DNA from: Hyphomonas sediminis
Lineage (GTDB): Bacteria > Pseudomonadota > Alphaproteobacteria > Caulobacterales > Hyphomonadaceae
Direction: 5' to 3'
Length of the DNA stretch: 64,000 nt
Assembly (NCBI RefSeq): GCF_019679475.1
Contig: NZ_JAIEZP010000001.1
Location: forward strand, 1,488,001 to 1,552,000
Positions 42,550-51,322 of this stretch are shown here, one piece after another. The first letter of the stretch is position 1, and each line of letters opens with the position of its first letter. Under the pieces are notes generated by a model. That model was not told the origin of the DNA. It did no database searches and saw nothing but the letters and a program-made list of their open reading frames with translations. Made by a program: the position numbers and the translations under genes.

Positions 42550-42818
42550 TGAGGAAACTTTTTGCAGGTGCTGCCGCTGCAGCTCTTCTGGCAGGTGCTG
42601 CTTACGCGGCTGAACCGCCGGCCGCCGAATCGGCTGAAGTGGCTGCTGAAGCTGCCGAATCTGCTGAAGTGACGGAAGAGGCTGCTGAGGAAGCTGCGGA
42701 CGTGGCAGAGGAAGCCGCTGATGTTGCCGAGGAAGCCGCGGACGTTGCTGAAGAGGCTGCTGCCGAAGACGAAGCCGAGGCAGCTGAAGAAGAAGCAGCC
42801 GACGAGACTGCTGAATAA
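42549..42818 (+). CDS. Small exported acidic Glu/Ala heptad-repeat protein
   Basis: An 89-aa protein with a signal peptide (MRKLFAGAAAAALLAGAAYA-A) and a mature part that is nearly all Ala, Glu, Asp and Val. Residues about 48-70 contain three tandem EEAADVA heptads, giving a long amphipathic acidic helix. There are no Cys and no domain. Function unknown; possible roles are envelope spacer, chaperone-like or metal-buffering protein. A related protein follows 166 bases later, so gene duplication is likely. Its terminator is strong. Confidence 0.78.
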   Translation: MRKLFAGAAAAALLAGAAYAAEPPAAESAEVAAEAAESAEVTEEAAEEAADVAEEAADVAEEAADVAEEAAAEDEAEAAEEEAADETAE

Positions 42819-42839
42819 TCAAGCACAATCTGGCCAAAC

Positions 42840-42868
42840 CGCCCCTTCCCAATGCGGGAGGGGGTTTT
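42840..42868 (+). terminator. Rho-independent terminator after the first Glu/Ala gene
   Basis: CCCCTTCCC pairs with GGGAGGGGG around AATGC with one G-U pair, followed by TTTTC. Confidence 0.8.
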
Positions 42869-42933
42869 CTTCAACCAGCCTTGCGAAACGATGTTCTACA
42901 CTCTGAAGAATGATCTTTCAGTAATGAGACATT

Positions 42934-42947
42934 GGTGCTAAAGCACC
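42934..42947 (+). promoter_or_regulatory. Small hairpin in the leader of the second Glu/Ala gene
   Basis: GGTGC/GCACC with the loop TAAA, 37 bases before the ATG. Role unknown. Confidence 0.3.
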
Positions 42948-42983
42948 GGCCGTTCGCAAGAACACAACAGGGGTACTACCAAC

Positions 42984-43244
42984 ATGAAACAACTTTTCCT
43001 GATCGGCGCTGCTGCGCTCGTTCTGGCCGCTTGCGGCGCCGCTGAAGAGACGGCTCCGGCAGCTGAGCCGACCACCGTTGAAGAAATCGTGGAAGAAGCT
43101 CCGGCTGCTACTGAAGAAGCAGTTGAAGCCGTCGAAGAAACCGCTGCTGAAGGCGTGGACGCTGTTGAAGCGGCTGCTGCTGAAGGCGTGGAAGCAGTTG
43201 AAGAAGCTGCCGACGAAGCCCAAGCCGAAGTTGCTCCGGAATAA
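42984..43244 (+). CDS. Small acidic Glu/Ala hendecad-repeat lipoprotein
   Basis: An 86-aa lipoprotein: MKQLFLIGAAALVLAAC with Cys17 in the lipobox. The mature part is Ala/Glu-rich, and residues about 53-74 contain two 11-residue repeats of the form AAEGV[DE]AVE[AE]A, as in apolipoprotein- or LEA-like amphipathic helices. It resembles the preceding protein but with a lipid anchor and a different repeat period. It ends in a terminator with a UUCG loop. Confidence 0.78.
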   Translation: MKQLFLIGAAALVLAACGAAEETAPAAEPTTVEEIVEEAPAATEEAVEAVEETAAEGVDAVEAAAAEGVEAVEEAADEAQAEVAPE

Positions 43245-43272
43245 TTTCCGGCCAGCATAATGGCTAAAGATT

Positions 43273-43305
43273 AGGCCGCTTCCTTCGGGAAGCGGCCTTT
43301 TTCTT
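43273..43305 (+). terminator. Rho-independent terminator with UUCG tetraloop
   Basis: 11-bp stem AGGCCGCTTCC/GGAAGCGGCCT closed by the very stable loop TTCG, followed by TTTTTC. Confidence 0.92.
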
Positions 43306-43371
43306 TGTCCCTATACGGAGACCGGAAACGGCGCGCCGGAGTGGAAATCCGTTCGCGCCGCCGGTTGAGAA

Positions 43372-44157
43372 TCAGAATTTGGCGTAGCCGCCATCCACGA
43401 CCAGCGTGTCGCCGGAATGATATTTCGACGCATCCGAAGCCAGATAGACAGCGATGCCGCCGAAGTCTTCCGGTTCGCCCCAGCGACGGGCAGGAACGCG
43501 TGAAATGACTTTTGTCTGGAACACGTCATTGCCCTGAGCGCCCTCAGTCATATCGGTGGCGATCCAGCCGGGGAGGATGGAGTTGGCGCGAATGCCGTAG
43601 CGGCCATATTCGGATGAGATGGCGTTCATCATGGCGATGAGGCCGCCTTTGGTGTGGGCGTAGGACTGGTTGCGGCCAGCGCCTTCGATGCCGGCGAGGG
43701 AGGCGGTGCCAACGAGGCTGCCGCCCGGATCGCCTGCCTTGGCGCGGGCGACCATGGACTTGGCAGCTTCGCGCAGGGTGAAGAAGGCGCCTTCGGAATT
43801 GATCTTCTGGTTATAACGCCAGGTGTCGAGGGTCATCTGTTCGAAAGCGGCGGCGCCGCGGCCTACGCCGGCATTGGCGAAGGTGGCGTCGATACGGCCA
43901 AATTCTTCCTCAACCTCTTTCATCGCCTTGATAACCTGGTCTTCTTCGCCGACATCGACGGCCCAGGACTTCACGGTGCCGGTGCCAAGGGCTTCGGCTT
44001 TCTTCGTGGCGGCATCGTTGTCAGCCGTCTTGCGGCCCCAGATGGCGACGGTGGCATTCGAGGCGGCGAGCGCTTCGACCATGCCGAGGCCGATGCCCTT
44101 GTTGCCGCCGGTAACGACGACAACCTTGCCGCTCAGATCAAACGGTTTGTAGACCAT
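43372..44157 (-). CDS. SDR family oxidoreductase
   Basis: A 261-aa short-chain dehydrogenase with TGGNKGIG near residue 15, ANAG near 92, Ser in VGTASLAGIEG and YAHTKGG (Tyr-Lys). The C terminus SGDTLVVDGGYAKF is typical of the classical type. Substrate unknown. The region upstream contains four CTCCAAC repeats. Confidence 0.85.
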   Translation of the reverse strand: MVYKPFDLSGKVVVVTGGNKGIGLGMVEALAASNATVAIWGRKTADNDAATKKAEALGTGTVKSWAVDVGEEDQVIKAMKEVEEEFGRIDATFANAGVGRGAAAFEQMTLDTWRYNQKINSEGAFFTLREAAKSMVARAKAGDPGGSLVGTASLAGIEGAGRNQSYAHTKGGLIAMMNAISSEYGRYGIRANSILPGWIATDMTEGAQGNDVFQTKVISRVPARRWGEPEDFGGIAVYLASDASKYHSGDTLVVDGGYAKF

Positions 44158-44251
44158 GGTGACGGATTCCTCCCTAAAATCTCTGACGTAACCGGATCGT
44201 CTAGACAGACCTGACGCAAGGGCGGGTCAAGGGAAATCCGTGTTGGATAAG

Positions 44252-44320
44252 GGGGCAAAAAAACTCCAACGGTTCCTCCAACGGCGGGGGCAAAAACTCC
44301 AACCGCACTCCAAAACCCGC
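44252..44320. repeat. Imperfect short repeats between the SDR and Nudix genes
   Basis: CTCCAAC occurs three times, plus CTCCAAAA, and GGGGGCAAAAA twice (around 44254 and 44291), with units 36-37 bases apart. It abuts the 3' end of the Nudix gene. Confidence 0.6.
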
Positions 44321-44321
44321 G

Positions 44322-44771
44322 CTAGCTTTCTGCCTTTTCGACCATCTTGCGGGCCGCTTCGATGATCCGGCGCGTCTCTTCCCAGAGGGGAATTGTGGCG
44401 AGCCGCTCCGGCGAGATCCATTCTGCATGGTCTGCATCATCCCCGGCGACGGGCTTCCCGGAGAGCCAGACGGCGGCGTAATCGAACAGGAGGTAATGGC
44501 GCGTGACCTGGCCCGAGGCGCGGGAGGTGAAGATCGCATCGACCACATCGACCAGGCCCGTGAGGCGGGCGGTGACGCCGGTTTCTTCTTTCAGCTCGCG
44601 CAGGGCAGCTTCGCCCGCGCGCTCGCCAAACTCGATCCGCCCGCCGGGGATCGACCAGTCGCCCGCGAGCGGCTTGGTGCCCCGCCGGATGAGCAGCACG
44701 TCGGCGCCCCGGAAACAGACCGTGCCGACGGCAGGCTGGGGGCGGCCGGGCGCGGGGGCGTCGCCGCTCAT
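44322..44771 (-). CDS. Nudix hydrolase
   Basis: A 149-aa Nudix hydrolase. The box GGRIEFGERAGEAALRELKEE plus TGV is near residue 43-65. ADP-ribose-type or oxidised-nucleotide substrates are possible. It overlaps the stop of the methyltransferase by 4 bases, so is the second gene of that operon. Confidence 0.87.
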   Translation of the reverse strand: MSGDAPAPGRPQPAVGTVCFRGADVLLIRRGTKPLAGDWSIPGGRIEFGERAGEAALRELKEETGVTARLTGLVDVVDAIFTSRASGQVTRHYLLFDYAAVWLSGKPVAGDDADHAEWISPERLATIPLWEETRRIIEAARKMVEKAES

Positions 44772-46030
44772 GCCTTCACCAGCAGGGCGACAGCCTCGAC
44801 ATGGGCCGACCAGAGGAACTGGTCGATCGGGTGAACCCGCTGCACGGTGTAGCCGCCATCGACCAGCGTGCGCAGGTCGCGCGCGAGCGTTGCCGGATCG
44901 CAGGAGACATAGGCGACGCGGGGTACGGAGGATTTTGCGATTTCGGCGGCCTGCGCGGCGGCGCCCGCGCGGGGCGGATCGAGCACGAGGCCATCGAAGC
45001 GGGTAAGCTCCGGCGCGCTGACGGGGTTGCGGAAAAGATCGCGCACCTCTGCCGTCACCGGACGCAGGGCGGGCGCAGCGCGGGCAGCGCTGCGCAGTGC
45101 GTCTATGGCCGCCTTGCCGCTCTCGGCGGCATAAACAGGGAAGTGCTGCGCCATGCGCAGGGAAAATGTTCCGCAGCCGGAGAAAAGGTCCACGCCATGT
45201 TCTGTGCCTTCAAGATGCGCGAGCACGAGGCGGGCCATTTCGGCCTCTGCTTCGGCGCTGGCCTGAAGGAAGCTGCCGGGCGGGGGCAGGAGGCTGGCGG
45301 CGCCAGCGGGGATGGCGGGGGTACGTTCCGTCAGCACGTCCACCCCTTCAAGCGAGACGCGGGCAAAGCTGGCGCGCAGGGCGGCGCCGGTGACTTCGGC
45401 GCGCGCCAGCGGGGCGACTGAGCGGGCAATGCCGGTGACGTGGAGGTCAAGCCCCGTGGCTGTTTCGGTGACGAGGGCGGCGATGGCGTCCTTGCCGGTG
45501 AGGAGGGGTTCCAGAATGGTTTTGAGTTTTGGCAGGGCCGTGACGATGGCCGGATGCAGGACGGGGCATTCTTCCAGCGCAATGAGATCATGGCTCTTGC
45601 GGCCATGAAAGCCGAGAGTGATTGCCTTGCCGGATTTCTTCGCGGCGAAGGTCGCGCGGCGGCGGGAGGCGGGCGGCGTGATCCAGGCGGAGGTGACTTC
45701 CGTTTCGATGCCGCGCGCCTTCAGGGGGCGGAGGATCATCTCGCGTTTGAAATTTGCGTAGGCGCCCGCGCCCATATGTTGCAGCGTGCAGCCCCCGCAG
45801 CGACCGAAATGACGGCAGGCGGGCACGGCCCGGTCTGGTGAGGGGGATACGACGCGCTCCAGCGCCAGCCGGTCGCCCGTGCCAGAAACTTCGACCACCT
45901 CGCCTGCCAGCGTGAAGGGCACCGAGACCCACCGGTCCTGCTCGCGGGCGCGGCCATCGCCCTGCGCGCCGACATGATCGATGGTTAAGCTGCGCGAAGA
46001 TGCGGCAGGGGGCGTGGTGGGGGGCGGCAT
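44768..46030 (-). CDS. RlmD/RumA-like 23S rRNA m5U methyltransferase
   Basis: A 420-aa SAM-dependent RNA (uracil-5) methyltransferase of the TrmA/RlmD family. Four Cys for the iron-sulphur cluster are in CRHFGRCGGCTLQH near 73-86 and ECPVLH near 157. The SAM site is DLFSGCGTFSL near 285; the catalytic nucleophile is in VSCDPATLARDL near 383. The N-terminal TRAM-like region is present. It is followed in the operon by the Nudix gene; its 5' end overlaps the promoter area of the patatin gene. Confidence 0.9.
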   Translation of the reverse strand: MPPPTTPPAASSRSLTIDHVGAQGDGRAREQDRWVSVPFTLAGEVVEVSGTGDRLALERVVSPSPDRAVPACRHFGRCGGCTLQHMGAGAYANFKREMILRPLKARGIETEVTSAWITPPASRRRATFAAKKSGKAITLGFHGRKSHDLIALEECPVLHPAIVTALPKLKTILEPLLTGKDAIAALVTETATGLDLHVTGIARSVAPLARAEVTGAALRASFARVSLEGVDVLTERTPAIPAGAASLLPPPGSFLQASAEAEAEMARLVLAHLEGTEHGVDLFSGCGTFSLRMAQHFPVYAAESGKAAIDALRSAARAAPALRPVTAEVRDLFRNPVSAPELTRFDGLVLDPPRAGAAAQAAEIAKSSVPRVAYVSCDPATLARDLRTLVDGGYTVQRVHPIDQFLWSAHVEAVALLVKA

Positions 46031-46113
46031 CCGGTCTCTTGTGCAGGCTTTGGGGTGGCAGGTGTCACCTTCCTCCGTTAGCAGGGAGTTGGGGCAGCCG
46101 GAAGGAGCCAGAC

Positions 46114-47178
46114 ATGGCGGAAACGAGCGGGGCCAATGCCAATGGAAAGCCGAATGGGCGGACGAATGGCAAGTCCACTGGCAAATCCAATGGCAAAAAG
46201 CGGTCGATCAGCCTGGCGCTGCAGGGTGGGGGCGCCCATGGCGCCTACACCTGGGGCGTTCTGGACCGGCTGAGCCGGGACGAGACGCTGGCCATCGAGG
46301 CGATTTCGGCGACTTCCGCCGGGGCGATGAATGCGGTGGCCTATGCGGCGGGCCTTGCCAAGGACGGGCCGGCGGGCGCGCGAGCAGCGCTGGAAGAGAT
46401 GTGGCGCGGGGTGGCCGATGCCGGGGCGGGCATGGGCGTGTTCGGCGCGGCGGGATTCCAGATCGCCTCGGCGCTGCAGACCTTCGCGAGCCCCTATGAC
46501 CTTAATCCGTTCAACTACAATCCGCTGCGCCGCATTGTGGAACGGCAGGTGGATTTTGACGCCGTGCACGCCTCGGGCTTGAAACTGTTCCTGTCGGCCA
46601 CGAATGTGGAGACGGGCAAGGTGAAGGTGTTTTCGCGGGACGAGATTACGGCAGATGCCGTGCTCGCTTCGGCCTGCCTGCCGCAGACATTCCAGGCGGT
46701 GGAGATTGCCGGGCAGCCGTTCTGGGATGGCGGATATATGGGCAATCCCAGCCTGTTTCCGCTGATCTATTCCGGCGCGCCGCAGGACGTGTTGCTGGTG
46801 CTGCTGAATCCGCTGGAGCGGCCCGGCGTGCCCAAACGCGCGGCGGAGATTCAGGAGCGGGTCAATGAGATCAGCTTCAATGCTTCCCTCATTGGGGAGC
46901 TGCGCGCGATTGCGTTCGTGCAGCGCCTGATCGATGACGGGATGTTGAAAGAGCCGCTGCTGAAGAAATACCGCAGGCTGAACATTCACGCCATCCGGGG
47001 CGGGCTGGACCTCATCAATTACGGGCTGGCGACGAAATATGACACGCGCTGGCGGTTCCTGACCGAACTGCGCGCGAAGGGCTATGCGGCGGCGGAGACC
47101 TGGCTGGCAGACTGCGCAGGCGATGTGGGCACGAAGACATCCAGCTTCGACATCCGCAAGGAATTCCTGGAGAGCTAA
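46114..47178 (+). CDS. Patatin-like phospholipase
   Basis: A 354-aa patatin-fold serine hydrolase. Oxyanion loop LQGGGAHGAYTWG near residue 37-49, nucleophile Ser68 in ATSAG, Asp205 in the DGGY dyad. Before the catalytic domain is a basic linker with a repeated (N/S)GK unit, positions 10-29. GGAAGGAG lies before the ATG. Possible substrates are membrane lipids; a DUF3734-type extension is present at the C terminus. Confidence 0.88.
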   Translation: MAETSGANANGKPNGRTNGKSTGKSNGKKRSISLALQGGGAHGAYTWGVLDRLSRDETLAIEAISATSAGAMNAVAYAAGLAKDGPAGARAALEEMWRGVADAGAGMGVFGAAGFQIASALQTFASPYDLNPFNYNPLRRIVERQVDFDAVHASGLKLFLSATNVETGKVKVFSRDEITADAVLASACLPQTFQAVEIAGQPFWDGGYMGNPSLFPLIYSGAPQDVLLVLLNPLERPGVPKRAAEIQERVNEISFNASLIGELRAIAFVQRLIDDGMLKEPLLKKYRRLNIHAIRGGLDLINYGLATKYDTRWRFLTELRAKGYAAAETWLADCAGDVGTKTSSFDIRKEFLES

Positions 47179-47242
47179 GCGCGTGCTTCCCGGCGCGGGC
47201 CAATCAGGCTAGCCTTGCGGCAACAGCCGGGGAGGCACCGCC

Positions 47243-47824
47243 ATGACTTATCTGATCCTGGGACTCATCATCTTTTTCGGAGCGCACCTTTATACGGCGT
47301 TCCGGCCACGCACGCCGGAAAAAGACCTGAAGGTGAAGCTCGGCTATGGCGCGTTCATGGGGCTTTACAGCCTCGTCTCGCTGGTTGGCCTCGTGCTGAT
47401 CGTGTGGGGATTTGGCGCCGCGCGCCCGGCGCCCATCCTCTACCAGCCGCCGGTGTGGATGATGCACATCAACCTGCTGCTGATGCTGCCGGCGATGATC
47501 CTGCTGGTTTCGGCCTATCTGCCGGCGGGGATGATCCGCAAGGCGGCGAAGCATCCGATGCTGGTGGCCATCAAGATCTGGGCGTTCGGGCACCTGCTGG
47601 CGAATGGGGAGCTGAACTCCGTGCTGCTGTTCGGCAGCTTCCTCGCCTTTGCCGTGATTGACCGGATCGCGCTGAAGAAACGGGGCGACAATGGCCTGCC
47701 TGCGGACGCGAAGGTTTCGGCGGTGGGCGACCTTGCCGCGATCGTGGTCGGCGGCGTGGTGTATGGGGCGATCCTCGTCTGGCTGCACCCGGTCCTGTTC
47801 GGCGTGCGCGTGCTGCCGGGCTAA
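47243..47824 (+). CDS. nnrU: NnrU family membrane protein
   Basis: A 193-aa integral membrane protein with about five hydrophobic segments, matching the NnrU family. Such genes are linked to nitric-oxide metabolism and, in other species, to 15-cis-zeta-carotene isomerisation, so function is not settled. Signatures: LGLIIFFGAHLYTAFRPRT and ELNSVLLFGSFLAFAVIDR. It is convergent with the next gene, sharing 4 bases at the stops. Confidence 0.85.
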   Translation: MTYLILGLIIFFGAHLYTAFRPRTPEKDLKVKLGYGAFMGLYSLVSLVGLVLIVWGFGAARPAPILYQPPVWMMHINLLLMLPAMILLVSAYLPAGMIRKAAKHPMLVAIKIWAFGHLLANGELNSVLLFGSFLAFAVIDRIALKKRGDNGLPADAKVSAVGDLAAIVVGGVVYGAILVWLHPVLFGVRVLPG

Positions 47825-48213
47825 GGCAGGCGGCGCCCGAGCAGGGGCGCCAGGGCCATCACCGCGAGGCCAAAGGGAAAGAGCGCCCCGCGCAGGACAT
47901 TGTATTGCGCGGCATAGGCCTCGATGGGCTGGCGCAGGACGATCACCGCCAGAAAGCTCTCGGCCAGCAGCAGAACGGCGACGCCCAGCAGGCCGATGGC
48001 GAGGGCGGGCGGCGCCGCGCGCCGGCCGATCCAGATGCCGAGCGCGGCGATGGAGAGCGTGACCAGCGGAAACTCCGCCCAGCGCCCGCCGGTGAGCCCG
48101 AGCTGCGGGATCAGCACCAGTTCCCGCAGCGCGCCGAAGAGGAAGCCGAGCGCGAAGCCGCCAAGGCCATAGGCGAGGGACCAGCGGAGCAGGGAGAGGT
48201 ATCGCGGGGGCAT
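47821..48213 (-). CDS. Small integral membrane protein, hypothetical
   Basis: A 130-aa protein with four predicted membrane helices (LAYGLGGFALGFLFGALREL, PLVTLSIAALGIWIG, LAIGLLGVAVLLLAE, FPFGLAVMALAPLLG). No known domain. The start at 48213 is chosen over a longer frame because it begins right before the first membrane segment. It is divergent from panB by 58 bases. Confidence 0.72.
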   Translation of the reverse strand: MPPRYLSLLRWSLAYGLGGFALGFLFGALRELVLIPQLGLTGGRWAEFPLVTLSIAALGIWIGRRAAPPALAIGLLGVAVLLLAESFLAVIVLRQPIEAYAAQYNVLRGALFPFGLAVMALAPLLGRRLP

Positions 48214-48271
48214 CGGGGTTAACCCTGTTGTTTCCTTGCCCGGACGCCAGGGACCGGCTAATCGCTGAGCC

Positions 48272-49099
48272 ATGTCAAAACAAAGCCAGACGACCCGCAA
48301 GACAGTCAAGGACATCACCGCCGCAAAGGGGGGCACGCCCCTCGTGATGTTGACGGCCTATGACGCGCCGACCGCCGCGATTCTCGATGAGCATGCCGAT
48401 CTCCTGCTGGTGGGCGACAGCCTCGGCATGGTGGTGCATGGACTGCCCTCCACGGTGGGCGTGACCATGGAGATGATGATCCTGCACGGGCAGGCCGTGA
48501 TGCGCGGCTCGCAGCAGGCGATGGTGGTCGTCGATATGCCGTTCGGCTCCTACGAGACCAATGCCGACCAGGCTTTCCTGAACGCCGTGCGCATCATGAA
48601 GGAAACCGGCTGCCAGGCGATCAAGATCGAGAGTGGGGCGTATGCAGCCGGCCAGATTGCGCATCTGGTGGAACGCGGCATTCCGGTGATGGGCCATATC
48701 GGCCTGCGCCCGCAGGCGATCAATGTGGATGGCGGCTTCCGCGCCAAGGGCCGCACCGACGCCGAGCGCGAACGTGTGGTGGCTGAGGCGCGCGCGGCAG
48801 CCGATGCCGGGGCGTTTGCCATCGTGATCGAGGGCGTGGCTGAAGACCTGGCGGCGGAAATCACCGCTGAGGTAGCCTGCCCGACGATCGGGATTGGCGC
48901 GTCGGCGGCCTGTGACGGGCAGGTGCTGGTGACGCAGGACATGCTGGGCCTGTTCGACTGGACCCCGAAATTCGTTCGCCGCTATGCCGACCTGCGCACT
49001 GCGGTCGACACGGCGGCTGCAGAATATGCGGCAGATGTGCGGGCCCGGCGTTTTCCGGGCTCGGCAGAGACCTACAGCCTGCGAAAACAAGGGGCTTAA
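48272..49099 (+). CDS. panB: 3-methyl-2-oxobutanoate hydroxymethyltransferase
   Basis: A 275-aa TIM-barrel enzyme making ketopantoate from 3-methyl-2-oxobutanoate and methylene-THF in pantothenate and CoA synthesis. Family signatures: [45 protein letters not shown] and [10 protein letters not shown]. The length and motifs fit well. No panC or panD is adjacent. Confidence 0.97.
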   Translation: MSKQSQTTRKTVKDITAAKGGTPLVMLTAYDAPTAAILDEHADLLLVGDSLGMVVHGLPSTVGVTMEMMILHGQAVMRGSQQAMVVVDMPFGSYETNADQAFLNAVRIMKETGCQAIKIESGAYAAGQIAHLVERGIPVMGHIGLRPQAINVDGGFRAKGRTDAERERVVAEARAAADAGAFAIVIEGVAEDLAAEITAEVACPTIGIGASAACDGQVLVTQDMLGLFDWTPKFVRRYADLRTAVDTAAAEYAADVRARRFPGSAETYSLRKQGA

Positions 49100-49180
49100 C
49101 AGCGCTGATCCGTTGCAGCGTTCGCATGGGCCGTCTAGGTTCGCGCCCAAATCCAGAAACCATGCCGCCGGAGCCCGAGC

Positions 49181-49912
49181 GTGAGCGACATTTTCACTGA
49201 AGTTGACGAAGGCCTGCGCCAGGAAAAGCTGGGAAGCCTTTGGAAGAAGTGGCGGCCTTTCGTGTATGGCGGCGTTGCAGCGCTGATCATCGGCGTGGCG
49301 GTCAACGAGTTCGTGCTGAAGCCGCAGGCCGAGGCGAATCGCCAGGCGCGTGCGCTGGCGCTGGAAACCGGCATCCGGGCGCTGGACGAGGCCAATTATG
49401 CCGAGGCCGAAGCCGCCTTCACCAAGATCATGGAAGATGATGACCGGCTGGCCCCGCTGGCAGCGCACCTGCTGGCGCAGGTGAAGTATGAAGGCAGCGG
49501 CGATGGCGACGCGGCAGCGGAAATCCTCGCTTCTGTGGGCGGCACGGAAGGTGGCCCGTATGAGCGTCTGGCGCTGCTGAAATCGGCCTATTACAAGGCC
49601 GACGCGCTGACCCTGACCGAGCTGGAAGCAACGCTGGGCAGCCTGGCAGACGATGAAAGCATGCTGGGCGCCCTGTCGCGCGAGCTGCTGGCGGCAAAAG
49701 CCTATCAGGAGGGCGATTTCGCCCGTGCCCGCACCGAATACAACCGCCTGAAGTTTGACGCTTTTGCGCCGCAGGGCATGGCCCGCCGGGCCGACATCGC
49801 CCTTGCTGTGATCCCGCAGGCCCCCGACACTGGCGCAGACGCCCCCGCTGAAACAACCGAGGCTCAGCCCGCCGAAGCGGCGCCGGCTGAACCGCAGGAG
49901 ACCCGCCCATGA
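49181..49912 (+). CDS. yfgM: YfgM-like periplasmic TPR protein
   Basis: A 243-aa protein with one N-terminal transmembrane helix (about residues 27-44) and a TPR-like periplasmic domain (TPR_21 type) with an acidic Pro/Ala-rich tail. GTG start. In E. coli YfgM links the Sec translocon and periplasmic chaperones. It overlaps bamB by 4 bases, and the yfgM-bamB-der order is conserved from E. coli. Confidence 0.86.
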   Translation: MSDIFTEVDEGLRQEKLGSLWKKWRPFVYGGVAALIIGVAVNEFVLKPQAEANRQARALALETGIRALDEANYAEAEAAFTKIMEDDDRLAPLAAHLLAQVKYEGSGDGDAAAEILASVGGTEGGPYERLALLKSAYYKADALTLTELEATLGSLADDESMLGALSRELLAAKAYQEGDFARARTEYNRLKFDAFAPQGMARRADIALAVIPQAPDTGADAPAETTEAQPAEAAPAEPQETRP

Positions 49913-51261
49913 AGTTTTCCCGCACCCTTCTCGTTTCCACAACGCTGGCGGCGGCGCTTGCCCTGTCGAGCTGCAACAGCCTGCCGCGCTTTGGTGGCGG
50001 TCAGACTCAGGCCGAGAAAACGGCTGAAGAGAAGGCTGGCCGCCTGGCGATGGTGCTGGACGAGGAGAAAGTGGCGCCGGAGCCCGGCCTGGCCGGCGTG
50101 GCAATCGAGCTGCCGCCTGCTGTCGCGGTTGAAAGCTGGACGCAGGCCGGCGGTAACTCCGCCAAGGCGGCCGGCCATGTGCAGGCTGCGCCCGCTTTCG
50201 CCATCGACTGGCGCCGGTCTGTTGGCAAGGGCTCGACCCGCAAGGCAGCGCTGACCTCGGCCCCGGTGACCGATGGCAACCTGGTTTACCTGCTTGACGC
50301 ATCGCAAACGGTACGCGCCGTACGCATTTCAGATGGCGGGTCGGTCTGGAGCGAGAAGCTCAAAGGCCTTTCGCGCCGCGACAAATCCGCAATGGGCGGC
50401 GGCGTTGCCGTTGCCGACGGCACGCTCATCGTCGCCAGCGGTTATGGCTATGTGACCGCGCTGGATGCTGCAACGGGCGCTGAAAAGTGGAAGCAGCCGC
50501 TCGGCGCGCCAATGACGGGCGCCCCGACAATTGACGGCAACCGCGTGTTCGTCACCTCAAACAACAACGAGATTTTCGCCCTCAGCCTGGCCACTGGCCA
50601 GGTGGAATGGAGCGATCAGGCGATTGCGGAAACGGCCCGCGTTCTGGGCAGCCTCAGCGCGGCAGCGGTCGAGGAATTCGTGATCGCGCCGTTCTCCTCG
50701 GGCGAAGTCATCGCCTACCTCTCCTCGAATGGCCGCCGCCTGTGGACGGATGCCATCCAGCAGGCCGGGGGCTTCACCCCGATTTCCGAGATCAACGACA
50801 TCGGCTCCTATCCGGTCCTGGGCGGCGGCATGGTGTTCGCGTCCAACCAGTCGGGCGCAACCATCGCCATCGATGGCCGCACCGGCAACCGGATCTGGGG
50901 CAAAGCCATCGGTTCGCCCCGCGCGCCTGCGCTGGCCGGGCGTTACCTGTTCGTCGTGGGCATTAATGGTGAACTCGCCTGTCTGGACGCCCAGAACGGC
51001 GATGCCTTCTGGGTTACGGACCTGCCGCAGTTCAAAAATGAGAAGAAAAAGAAGAAGCGGATCTCCTATTCTTCCCCGATTGTGGCCTCAGATCGCGTGA
51101 TTGTCGCATCTTCAACAGGGGAACTGCTTGCATTCTCCACGCAGACCGGGCAGCAGACCGCTTCGCTGAAGCTTGGCGATACGGTGTACCTTGAGCCCAT
51201 CGTGGCGCAGGGTAAAATTCTTGTCCTGACAGACGACGCACGCCTGATCGCCATCAGATAA
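49909..51261 (+). CDS. bamB: Outer membrane assembly factor BamB
   Basis: A 450-aa lipoprotein: signal ends LALSSC (Cys24). The mature protein is an eight-bladed PQQ-like propeller with repeats such as VYLLDASQTVRAVRISDG, IVASGYGYVTALDAATG and IAIDGRTGNRIWGKAI. It helps BamA insert barrel proteins, which fits with the many predicted TonB and barrel proteins. Translationally coupled to yfgM, 61 bases before der. Confidence 0.94.
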   Translation: MKFSRTLLVSTTLAAALALSSCNSLPRFGGGQTQAEKTAEEKAGRLAMVLDEEKVAPEPGLAGVAIELPPAVAVESWTQAGGNSAKAAGHVQAAPAFAIDWRRSVGKGSTRKAALTSAPVTDGNLVYLLDASQTVRAVRISDGGSVWSEKLKGLSRRDKSAMGGGVAVADGTLIVASGYGYVTALDAATGAEKWKQPLGAPMTGAPTIDGNRVFVTSNNNEIFALSLATGQVEWSDQAIAETARVLGSLSAAAVEEFVIAPFSSGEVIAYLSSNGRRLWTDAIQQAGGFTPISEINDIGSYPVLGGGMVFASNQSGATIAIDGRTGNRIWGKAIGSPRAPALAGRYLFVVGINGELACLDAQNGDAFWVTDLPQFKNEKKKKKRISYSSPIVASDRVIVASSTGELLAFSTQTGQQTASLKLGDTVYLEPIVAQGKILVLTDDARLIAIR

Positions 51262-51322
51262 TCCGAGCCCGGGGGCGCAGAGACCTTCCGGCTCAATAGC
51301 CGTTTCGGAAGGGGGCGCCCCA

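Noticed and set aside
42602-42874. Minus-strand Ser/Ala-rich ORF opposite the Glu/Ala gene
   Set aside because: It is the antisense of Glu/Ala codon repeats and has no ribosome-binding site.
48275-50302. 675-codon antisense ORF across panB and yfgM
   Set aside because: It spans two conserved genes in opposite sense and has no recognisable domain.
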